The notes under the pieces were generated by a model that saw nothing but the letters and a program-made list of their open reading frames with translations, ran no database searches and was not told the DNA's origin. This document shows positions 33,823 through 41,030 of a DNA stretch of 41,030 bases, piece by piece. Source of the DNA: Aquimarina agarivorans (GTDB taxonomy: Bacteria; Bacteroidota; Bacteroidia; Flavobacteriales; Flavobacteriaceae); contig NZ_AFPB01000122.1 of the NCBI RefSeq assembly GCF_000218485.1, forward strand, positions 1-41,030, read 5' to 3'. How positions within the stretch are numbered: position 1 is the stretch's first letter; every line of letters starts with the position of its first letter. Position numbers and translations under genes: made by a program.

Positions 33823-34207
33823 TTGGTTTTTTATTAAGTGACTTTACGTGTCCTTTCATGGCGCAAGAAGCATTAAAAGTAGCACCTGGCTCTACTGAAA
33901 GTTTGCCAATAATTACCTCTCCCTCAATATGTGCGGTCGATTTCAACGAAAGTGTTTCCGCAATGTTCAATTTTCCTGAAAACTTGCCTTCAAAATCTGC
34001 ATTTGTACACTCTAACGTACCGTTGATACTTCCCGTACGACCTACAACCACACGACCTTCAGTTTTTACATTACCCTCAATAGTACCCTCAATCCTAAAT
34101 CCCCCTTTGGACACAATATCACCAATGATTTTTGTTCCTTCGGAAATTTTATTTTGATTTTTTGAGTAATCTATAGTTTCTTTTGATTTTTTATTATCTG
34201 AAAACAT
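33803..34207 (-). CDS. Bactofilin (polymer-forming cytoskeletal protein)
   Basis: This 134-aa protein has the bactofilin core: a right-handed beta-helix with repeated Gly-Xaa turns (GDIVSKGGFRIEGTIEGNVK, RVVVGRTGSINGTL, AHIEGEVIIGKLSVEPGATF) flanked by disordered polar ends. Bactofilins form nucleotide-free filaments that position envelope enzymes. The gene lies 23 bases after sprE and overlaps atpZ, forming a conserved flavobacterial cluster. Confidence 0.9.
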   Translation of the reverse strand: MFSDNKKSKETIDYSKNQNKISEGTKIIGDIVSKGGFRIEGTIEGNVKTEGRVVVGRTGSINGTLECTNADFEGKFSGKLNIAETLSLKSTAHIEGEVIIGKLSVEPGATFNASCAMKGHVKSLNKKPNGERSA

Positions 34208-34230
34208 GACTGGGGTATTTTTCTAACTAA

Positions 34231-36801
34231 TTAGTAAATAGAATCTTTAATTTTAATGTAATCGCTATACTTTTTTTGCGATTGTATTACCCGATAGTTA
34301 TCTGTAGTTACAAACAAACCATCGCGTTCCACTATAATTTCTCCGTCTTCGGTATCTCGTAAAATACTATTCATTGCACGTACTTGTTGTTTCCCTCTTA
34401 AACCATGCACTACTACAAAAAGCGTGTCTTTTGAATAAAAATCAACAGAAGTTTTTAAGTAATTAAAATTACGCTTTTTAATTAGAGTATCCAACTCAGT
34501 CTTAAAATTTTGAGCTTTTTCATTTTGAATTTTCTGATAATCGTATACTAACTTATATTTTTTAGTTCCAGAAGTATCCTGAGTAAATGCTAAATTTTCT
34601 AAATATGGCACTGTATTTTCCATTAATACTTGGGCTTTTTGCCCTTCTTTGGCCTGAGGATACGTAATAGCTAGATAATTTAGTAATTCTCGCATTTTAG
34701 ACGCGCCATAAATTTTTCCCAACGTAAGTGCTTTTAACAATTGAAATTTTGCCACTACCGGATCACCATCGTACTCTGTTATTCGCTTTTCTAACTTATC
34801 CAATACTTTGTAATATTCCTGCTTTTCGTATTGCTTGTAAATTTTAGTATAAATTTCTTCTGGTGTTGAACCATCTGTTTTTGCCTTTTTAAATGGATCT
34901 TTTACAATTTTTGCATATCTGGAATTGGGGTGGTTTTTTAAAATATCCTGACGCATTTGCTCCTCTCGGAATGTATTTCCATTTGCCTGATAAATTTTAT
35001 ATAAATTGTATTTTGATGGCATAATGTAACGTTCCTCGGGATTGTTTGCAAGCAAAGCTTCAAAATTATCCACTGATTTGTCGTAAGCTTTCAATTGTTC
35101 TTTATATACTGTACCTAAATTGAAATATGCTTTATTTATAGCTAGCCCTAGGCTATCCAATACTTTTTTATCGGTTGGAATTTTATCAGCATATTGCACT
35201 GGGTCAAAAACAGGATCTTTTTCAATATCATAATCATCATCAATTTCCTCAATAGCTTCAGCCGCTTGAGCAAATTGATTTAGACTGGAAATTTTCCAGT
35301 TATCCACCAATTCTCGCTTCCCAAAAACATCTTCGAACTGTATTTTTCCATTGGCAAGCGTAATGGGATTATAAAAATAAAATTGTTGTTCTTCCGTAGA
35401 ATTTGCTACCCGGGAGCGCGCTGCTACTGTTGGGTTGTTTTGTAACGATCGCGCTTTTAGAGATTTTTGACGTTTTAATTGCCCCTTTTTTAATTCGCGT
35501 AAGCTATCCGTATATTTTTTATAATAATTTAACTGCTCCTCCCTTGGCATAGCCGCAATTTTTAAAATACTGTCATTATTACGAACAATCCCTTCGTATA
35601 AAATAACATCTTCCAAATTATCACGTTTCTTTTTTATTACACGGTAACGCTTACTGTTTTCATTAAGCAATACCAATGTACTGTCCATATATTGACCTGC
35701 AATATTAAATTGCTCATTATTAAACTTCATTCGCCCTAAAGTTTCGTAGCTTAATGATCGTAAATATGAATCGTCAGTACCTGTTGCCAATGATTTCTTA
35801 TAATAATCTTCAGCGATAGCTAATGAATCTGCACCAAAAAAATAGATTGCTTTTTCGTAATATATTTTATCTAAAAAAGGACGATTCTCCCAGTTTTTTT
35901 CCAATTTGGTCAAAATATCCAAAAACGCCACCTGATCATCAGATTCAATTTCCAAATTTCTAGCTTTAGCTAAATAAGCGTTAATTAAATACTCCCTAGG
36001 CATCCTTCGGTTCAACTTAATAATTTTATCAAATTCAAAGTTGGCACTATCGCGCTCCCTTACCCTGTTGTAAAGTTGACCTAAAATGTAATGATAACGC
36101 CCTTTCTCCTCGTTGATCTTAGTGTTTTTAGCGGCCACTTTCATTGGAGCAATAGCACTGTCTTTATGTTTCAGATTTACGTAAGCCTGTGCTAACATCG
36201 CTGAGGCATCAGCCAATTCCTGATCGGTCATTTCAATTTTTTCACGATATAATAATCGTTTCAAATTGCGAATGGCACCCTCATTATTATCCAAGCGGAT
36301 ATGGGTTTTTGCTTTCCAAACCCGTGCATTATTGATGCTATTGCTGGTAGGGTACTTGTATAAAATGTAATTGAACGCTTCCAAAGCTTGAATAAAACGC
36401 TGATTAAAATAACGCGCTTTACCTAAAAGCATAAAAGCTTCATCAATTTGTGTATTCCGCTCCCTATCCTTAATATTCATGGAGTGCTTTTGAATTGCCT
36501 TGGCTGCTTTTTCTTCGGCACGGTCAAAAGAAGGGTTGGAAACCTCACTCTGCAGGGCAACTTCTTCTCTAATTTCCAAGCGCTCAATAGGCAATTGTTT
36601 CCAATAGTTATCCTGATACGCCTCAACTAACGCCTCTTTACCTTCAACAAATGAAACACTCCCATTATAAAGTGTGTTGTACTTTGTAGTAAGCGCGTGC
36701 CAATTTCTATTGATGAACTTATCCTTTTTTCGGGAACAACTAATTGCAAATAATATAACTAAACCAATTAGTAATAAGTGGGAAGGCTGCTGTTTTTTCA
36801 A
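34231..36801 (-). CDS. sprE: T9SS lipoprotein SprE/PorW (TPR-rich)
   Basis: This product of about 856 aa has a lipoprotein signal ending in LVILFAISC and then SRKKDKFINRNWHALTTKYN, the start of the SprE/PorW family. TPR-like helices fill the rest, for example ALEAFNYILYKYPTSNSINN and AYDKSVDNFEALLANNPEE. SprE is needed for gliding and type IX secretion in flavobacteria and is thought to connect the motor and outer-membrane parts. The TTG at 36799-36801 is preferred because it places the lipoprotein signal at the N-terminus; the frame is open to a TTG at 36876. The T9SS proteases in this window would depend on it. Confidence 0.85.
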   Translation of the reverse strand: MKKQQPSHLLLIGLVILFAISCSRKKDKFINRNWHALTTKYNTLYNGSVSFVEGKEALVEAYQDNYWKQLPIERLEIREEVALQSEVSNPSFDRAEEKAAKAIQKHSMNIKDRERNTQIDEAFMLLGKARYFNQRFIQALEAFNYILYKYPTSNSINNARVWKAKTHIRLDNNEGAIRNLKRLLYREKIEMTDQELADASAMLAQAYVNLKHKDSAIAPMKVAAKNTKINEEKGRYHYILGQLYNRVRERDSANFEFDKIIKLNRRMPREYLINAYLAKARNLEIESDDQVAFLDILTKLEKNWENRPFLDKIYYEKAIYFFGADSLAIAEDYYKKSLATGTDDSYLRSLSYETLGRMKFNNEQFNIAGQYMDSTLVLLNENSKRYRVIKKKRDNLEDVILYEGIVRNNDSILKIAAMPREEQLNYYKKYTDSLRELKKGQLKRQKSLKARSLQNNPTVAARSRVANSTEEQQFYFYNPITLANGKIQFEDVFGKRELVDNWKISSLNQFAQAAEAIEEIDDDYDIEKDPVFDPVQYADKIPTDKKVLDSLGLAINKAYFNLGTVYKEQLKAYDKSVDNFEALLANNPEERYIMPSKYNLYKIYQANGNTFREEQMRQDILKNHPNSRYAKIVKDPFKKAKTDGSTPEEIYTKIYKQYEKQEYYKVLDKLEKRITEYDGDPVVAKFQLLKALTLGKIYGASKMRELLNYLAITYPQAKEGQKAQVLMENTVPYLENLAFTQDTSGTKKYKLVYDYQKIQNEKAQNFKTELDTLIKKRNFNYLKTSVDFYSKDTLFVVVHGLRGKQQVRAMNSILRDTEDGEIIVERDGLFVTTDNYRVIQSQKKYSDYIKIKDSIY

Positions 36802-36986
36802 TCTAAAGAATTTAATACTTAAATAACTAAAATAGGATTTATTTAGTATGTAATTAAAAGCGCAAAATACGTACAAAACATAAAATTACGTTAGTTTTTT
36901 AAAAAAAGACACTAAAATGTGCATTGAATTTAAAAATAACACCTCCATTTTGTTGTTCGTTTAATAGCAAACATTATTGCTTTTAT

Positions 36987-36994
36987 TATTTTTG
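36987..36994 (+). promoter_or_regulatory. Candidate -7 promoter element for the PaaE-like reductase
   Basis: TATTTTTG followed by CACC fits TAnnTTTG, 43 bases before the start codon. No convincing -33 TTG lies at the usual spacing, so the call rests on one box. Confidence 0.4.
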
Positions 36995-37037
36995 CACCAT
37001 TAAATTTCCTTTTAACCCCAGAGACTAAAAATACTAT

Positions 37038-38084
37038 ATGCCACAATTTGTATCGCTCACGATAAAAGAAGTTATCCAAGAAACTCCCTCAGCTGTTTCA
37101 CTAGTTTTTAAAATTCCTGACGAATTAAAAAGTGATTTTCATTTTGTTCCTGGTCAATTTATAACATTAAAAGCCACCATAAACGGCGAAGATGTACGCC
37201 GTGCTTATTCTTTAAGCAGCAGCCCTTACGATAACGATATAAAAGTAAGCGTTAAAAAAATAGCCGATGGTACTTTTTCTATTTACGCTAACGAGAATTT
37301 AAAAACTGGCGATGTCCTGCAGGTAATGATGCCCGAAGGAAAGTTTAAATTGAACCCTCAGCCCGCTAAAAACTTAAATTACATGGCATTTGCCGCCGGT
37401 AGTGGTATCACTCCGATAATGTCCATGATTAAAACAGTACTTAACGAAGAAAAAGACAGCAAATTTGTTTTAATTTACGGAAATAAATCTTCCGTAGAAA
37501 CTATGTTTTTTAAGGAATTACTACAGTTACAATCCCAATATCCAAATCGTTTGTTTTTGGAATTTATATACAGTAGAGAAAATGCCGAAGAGGCTTTATT
37601 TGGTCGTATTGACAAAAGTACTGTCAATTTTGCATTAAAAAATAAATTTAAAGATATTTCATTTAATGACTTTTTTCTTTGTGGTCCAGAAGCCATGATT
37701 AATACCGTTAAAGAGGTACTCTCTGAAAATGAAATACCTGATGAAGCTATTCATTTTGAACTTTTTACAACCTCTACAGATACCGAAAAACCCTCAAACA
37801 CTGGAAAAGCTACTATTGCTGTAATTGTTGATGATGAAGAAACTACAGTTGAGGCTGACAAATCCAAAACTATATTAGACAGTGTACTTAATGCAGATTT
37901 GGATGTGCCGTATTCATGCAAAGGTGGTGTATGTTGCTCTTGCATTTGCCGAGTAGTTGAAGGTGATGCCAATATGCCAGTAAACAACTTATTAACTGAT
38001 GATGAAGTTAAAGAAGGCCTTGTACTTGCCTGCCAAGCCTATGCTGTAAGTGATTCACTTAAAATAGACTTTGACGATGCGTAA
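37038..38084 (+). CDS. PaaE-like FAD/2Fe-2S oxidoreductase
   Basis: This 348-aa protein combines three domains: an FAD-binding barrel with RRAYSLS (54-60), a NAD(P)-binding fold with GSGITPI (121-127) and LCGPEAM, and a C-terminal plant-type 2Fe-2S ferredoxin with C294, C299, C302 and C332. This layout passes electrons from NAD(P)H through FAD to the cluster and is that of PaaE of phenylacetyl-CoA epoxidase and of other monooxygenase reductases. No paaABCD genes are near, so its partner is unknown. It is divergent from sprE. Confidence 0.9.
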   Translation: MPQFVSLTIKEVIQETPSAVSLVFKIPDELKSDFHFVPGQFITLKATINGEDVRRAYSLSSSPYDNDIKVSVKKIADGTFSIYANENLKTGDVLQVMMPEGKFKLNPQPAKNLNYMAFAAGSGITPIMSMIKTVLNEEKDSKFVLIYGNKSSVETMFFKELLQLQSQYPNRLFLEFIYSRENAEEALFGRIDKSTVNFALKNKFKDISFNDFFLCGPEAMINTVKEVLSENEIPDEAIHFELFTTSTDTEKPSNTGKATIAVIVDDEETTVEADKSKTILDSVLNADLDVPYSCKGGVCCSCICRVVEGDANMPVNNLLTDDEVKEGLVLACQAYAVSDSLKIDFDDA

Positions 38085-38405
38085 ATACAATCATTTTTAA
38101 TATACATTAGCTTTTCTATCTTTATGAATAAAAGCTACCCACATTAATTATAGTTTGTTTTCTAACGCTGTATAAATGGTACTATTTTTGATCATTATTT
38201 GAAATGGAAAAACAGAATACTGGCAGATTATAAAAAAAACAACTAATATTTCTTGTTTTGTTGCTCTGAATTTTATGCAGCTAAGTATTCTAAATACTAA
38301 CAAAAAACTAATAGATTAAAATGATACTATTGTAGCAATTATTTTACCGTTTAAACGTTGAACTATTTCACAAGAAATACCCCCCCAGTTTCGAATAAGT
38401 TAATT
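38085..38405. other. Gene-free stretch with one weak hairpin and a C7 tract
   Basis: A TAGCTTTT/AAAAGCTA stem at 38108-38137 could end the reductase transcript but has no T-run. A run of seven C (38380-38386), rare in such AT-rich DNA, lies 20 bases before the next start codon. Nothing else is seen. Confidence 0.45.
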
Positions 38406-38864
38406 ATGATTAAAGCTATTATTATAGCCATTTTATGGAGTATATCTCCTTTTGGAGAAGCTAAAGTTGGTATTCCCTACGGAATTTTAAATAACGTTAA
38501 TATTTACGTGGTTTTTACCGTATGTTTTATTGCCAATGTATTAGTGTTTCCCATAATGATGTTTTTTTTGGAACACATAAATAGGCATCTTTTAAAATGG
38601 AATCCCTATAAGAAATCGGCACTTTTTGTGGCCCGAAGAGCCAAAACTGGTTCTGGAGCTCAAATAAAAAAATATGGTTTTTGGGGACTTATTCTATTTG
38701 TTATGATTCCGCTACCTGGCACTGGAGTATATGCAGGCAGCATAGCATCATATATATTTAAAATCGAAAAAAGAAAAGCCTTTTTGGGTAATGTAATTGG
38801 TATTTTCTTTTCTTCAATAATTGTTTGGGTAGCTACCATAGCTTCAATGCAAGGCTTAGGCTAG
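38406..38864 (+). CDS. Small multidrug-export-like membrane protein (COG2426)
   Basis: This 152-aa protein has four or five hydrophobic helices and the motif ISPFGEAKVGIPYGILN near the start, with FVMIPLPGTGVYAGSIAS in the second half, as in the Sm_multidrug_ex family. The family name comes from weak evidence; substrate and function are unknown. The ATG at 38406 is preferred because it begins at the first helix. A TTG at 38358 would add sixteen polar residues and read through the C7 tract. Confidence 0.75.
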   Translation: MIKAIIIAILWSISPFGEAKVGIPYGILNNVNIYVVFTVCFIANVLVFPIMMFFLEHINRHLLKWNPYKKSALFVARRAKTGSGAQIKKYGFWGLILFVMIPLPGTGVYAGSIASYIFKIEKRKAFLGNVIGIFFSSIIVWVATIASMQGLG

Positions 38865-38964
38865 CAAAAATATTGCCCATTACTAATACTTAGTTTAAAT
38901 AGTGATAATAAGCGCCTTTTCATATTTCACACTTTAACCCTAAAGATTTGATTGTACTTTACGT

Positions 38965-39672
38965 TTAATTTTTCTTTAAATAAAACGCGTAGCTTTTCCA
39001 AAGCAAATAGGTGCTAATAAGAATAATGACCACTGCCCACATCCAATATAATCCAAATAAATTATTGGCAATTACCTGAGTATCTGAAGTCATTGTTTGA
39101 CCAAATCGCTCAAAAGTACCCGTAAATAAGTAATTCAGCTGTAAATACGTACTTAAAGTACATTGAATTCCTAAAAATAATAAAGTCCACTTTGATATGC
39201 TTTTATTTTTTGCAACACTTAAAATTATCAATAACACAGCTATTAAAACCAGCACGACACTTCCTATAAGGGAACGCACCCAAATTAGTATAGATGCTAC
39301 TAATAATATGATTATGCCTCTCAATACCCAAGTAGTCCAATTTGCTTTTGCAGAAGCAACAATCAAAACGGCACCAAAAACAGAAGGCCCAAGCAGTCCC
39401 CCTGCCGCTACCAAAGCTCTTGCCACTCGATAAGGCACATATCCATTTTGTGGTAGCGAAGTAAAAGCAACCCCTCCACCATTTTCATATATTTCCAAAT
39501 GACTGAAATTTCCGCCCAGCGCAATTGCAGTTAACCCATGTCCCATTTCATGAAACCAAGTGCCCAACAGTATAAAAGGGTACCTAAATATTCCTAATGC
39601 AGGCAACTGCCACATTACAAACACTAAAAAAGCAATTATGAAAATTGACCAATTTTTGGTTTTTACAGCCAT
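38965..39672 (-). CDS. M50B-like membrane zinc metalloprotease
   Basis: This 235-aa protein has about six transmembrane helices and HEMGHG at residues 41-46 inside the second hydrophobic segment (LLGTWFHEMGHGLTAIALGG), as in the peptidase M50B-like family. The usual distal Asp ligand motif is not obvious; RALVAAGGLLGPSVFGA matches the family's second conserved region. Site-2 proteases cut membrane-embedded substrates such as anti-sigma factors, but no partner lies nearby. It is a single gene after the LuxR-type gene's terminator. Confidence 0.75.
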   Translation of the reverse strand: MAVKTKNWSIFIIAFLVFVMWQLPALGIFRYPFILLGTWFHEMGHGLTAIALGGNFSHLEIYENGGGVAFTSLPQNGYVPYRVARALVAAGGLLGPSVFGAVLIVASAKANWTTWVLRGIIILLVASILIWVRSLIGSVVLVLIAVLLIILSVAKNKSISKWTLLFLGIQCTLSTYLQLNYLFTGTFERFGQTMTSDTQVIANNLFGLYWMWAVVIILISTYLLWKSYAFYLKKN

Positions 39673-39704
39673 TTATTAAAAATAAAAATTTATGCAAAAT
39701 CCAT

Positions 39705-39730
39705 AAAAAAACCTCATTTTACAAATGAGG
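39705..39730 (-). terminator. Terminator after the LuxR-type regulator gene
   Basis: An eight-base stem CCTCATTT/AAATGAGG with a short loop is followed on the minus strand by seven T. It lies 138 bases past the regulator stop and 32 bases before the protease start at 39672. Confidence 0.8.
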
Positions 39731-39868
39731 CAGTACAACATTTACAAAAATTTCAATTCAAAATCTAATCAGACAACTTAAAATAATTTTTGTTAAATCA
39801 ATTATCAATAAGATGCTGTAAAGAAGACATGTATTACCATACTATTTTAATCAACTTTTAGCTAAAAA

Positions 39869-40567
39869 CTATGCGATAACTTTTTTTTCGCGCATACTTG
39901 CCTCAGGGAAAAGCTCAAAAAAGATTGCTTTGTTTTCAGCTAAAAAAAGTGACAAATTATTTCTGCTTCCAATTAAGCTTAATTTTTCAATAATATTTCT
40001 TCGGTGGGCATCAATAGTTCGCTTACTGTTACAAAGCGTGTCAGCAATTTCGTTAGTAGTTTTACCCATTATAATTAACTCAGAAACTTTAATTTCCTTA
40101 AAAGTTAACGACTGGAATGCCTTAATTATGGTGTTTTTATCAAAAATTAAACTTTTTTTGAAGTCTTTCTGAAATTCTTTGCTTATGTAAGGATCATTTT
40201 TATACATGCTCAAAATACAATCAACGATAGATTGTTGGTGCGAGTTCAAAAACAAAAAGCCACGGACACCTTTGGCGTAATACATATTAAACGACTCTTC
40301 TTCAAGCGAACTGGCTACTAATACAATTTTTATTTCTTTTGAATGTACGTTAGAAAAATCAACAATTTTATCCACCATATCATTATTTACACTATCTAGA
40401 TTAATTATAGCTATATCTGGTTTGTAAGTTTCTAATAATTGAGTACACTGTTTGAAATTTTTATCCATTCCAACAATAAAATCCACACAACAATAATTAG
40501 TTGCTATTTGCTCAAGCCCTACCTGAGTCATTTCGCAATTGTCTAAATGTAAAATCTTATAATTCAT
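39869..40567 (-). CDS. NarL/LuxR-type regulator with degenerate receiver domain
   Basis: This 232-aa protein has an N-terminal receiver fold (1-120) and a C-terminal LuxR helix-turn-helix (about 148-205, LTFKEIKVSELIIMGKTTNE with AHRRNIIEKL). The receiver lacks key residues: where response regulators have the phosphorylated Asp (PDxxxxD) this one has N56 in KPDIAIINLD, the acidic pair is D9-N10, and the conserved Lys is L106 (GFLFLN). It therefore probably works without phosphorylation. No histidine kinase is adjacent. Targets are unknown. The gene has its own terminator. Confidence 0.85.
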   Translation of the reverse strand: MNYKILHLDNCEMTQVGLEQIATNYCCVDFIVGMDKNFKQCTQLLETYKPDIAIINLDSVNNDMVDKIVDFSNVHSKEIKIVLVASSLEEESFNMYYAKGVRGFLFLNSHQQSIVDCILSMYKNDPYISKEFQKDFKKSLIFDKNTIIKAFQSLTFKEIKVSELIIMGKTTNEIADTLCNSKRTIDAHRRNIIEKLSLIGSRNNLSLFLAENKAIFFELFPEASMREKKVIA

Positions 40568-41030
40568 CTTATTTTTTTTAAAGGGGTTCGGAAATAAGAC
40601 GCTTTAAGATAAAAATACCCTACTGACTTAAGTTTTTTCTTACAAAAAAATTATAATATTTAGCTGTTAACAATAAGTATTATCTATTGTAAATAAATAG
40701 ACAAAAAAATAAGTAAATTAAAATCAGTATTTTAAGTAATAAATATCAATAAAAAAACAAACGTTAAATGTTCATGAATTTTGATTTAAAAATACAATAG
40801 CAGATAAAAAACAATTATATAAGATTTTAGCAAAAAATAAAATCATATAGTAAGTAAAAACTTATCATTGAAAAGTTAATATTTTTAACCTCAATCATTT
40901 TATTTGCAGCCAACTACAAAAAATCAAGCAACTTTAAACTTTTCCCGAAAACAATTGAGTGAAAGACTAAAAAAAAGAAAAAATATATATTTTCTTAAAA
41001 AAAGAATAATTTTAATGTAATTATTTATGT
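40568..41030. other. Gene-free AT-rich stretch at the window end
   Basis: These 463 bases are very AT-rich with A-runs and T-runs. They include the upstream region of the LuxR-type gene. I see no open frame with coding character, no hairpin of note and no RNA gene. Confidence 0.5.

Overview
This 41-kb window is AT-rich and comes from a Bacteroidota chromosome, almost certainly a member of the Flavobacteriaceae. The evidence is several proteases with C-terminal type IX secretion (T9SS) sorting domains, the T9SS lipoprotein SprE/PorW, a bactofilin, an ATP synthase operon in Bacteroidota order without atpD or atpC, and promoters of the TAnnTTTG type. Nearly all genes from 0 to 34 kb lie on the minus strand.

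Layout. (1) 1-5.0 kb is a decayed accessory edge: a CHC2-primase fragment cut by an ISAon1/ISL3-like insertion sequence whose transposase carries an in-frame stop, a TlpA-like thioredoxin, a large T9SS metzincin protease and the tail end of a MutS-family gene. (2) 5.1-11.4 kb is an envelope operon, transcribed in the order Wzx-type flippase, dut, sugar nucleotidyltransferase, TPR protein, DUF4292 lipoprotein, EnvC-like M23 protein. (3) 11.7-12.5 kb holds a plus-strand gene broken by two single-base losses in T-runs. (4) 12.5-24.9 kb is the most unusual part: an array of repeated two- or three-gene modules. Each has a short secreted phage-tail-fibre-like protein whose stop lies 37-46 bases before a secreted effector gene. 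Effectors are an S8 subtilisin, an S1 trypsin and members of a three-copy secreted family I do not recognise. A matrixin-like T9SS protease is joined out of frame to the end of one family member. The array also holds a decayed tail copy, a duplicated leader, a repeated hairpin and mosaic paralogues, all signs of recent duplication and recombination.

(5) 25.3-27.0 kb carries a PLP-dependent histidine-decarboxylase-like gene divergent from an Lrp/AsnC regulator. (6) 27.5-36.9 kb is housekeeping: sprE, bactofilin, atpZ, a small membrane protein, then atpB-E-F-H-A-G, with strong stem-loops between several atp cistrons and a good promoter before atpB. (7) 37-41 kb holds a PaaE-like flavin/2Fe-2S reductase, a small membrane transporter, an M50B-like membrane protease and a LuxR-type regulator with a degenerate receiver domain.

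How they work together: SprE is part of the machine that would export the four T9SS proteases encoded here. The tail-like proteins may be surface scaffolds or adhesins produced with the downstream effectors; that role is inference. No tRNA, rRNA or CRISPR array was seen.
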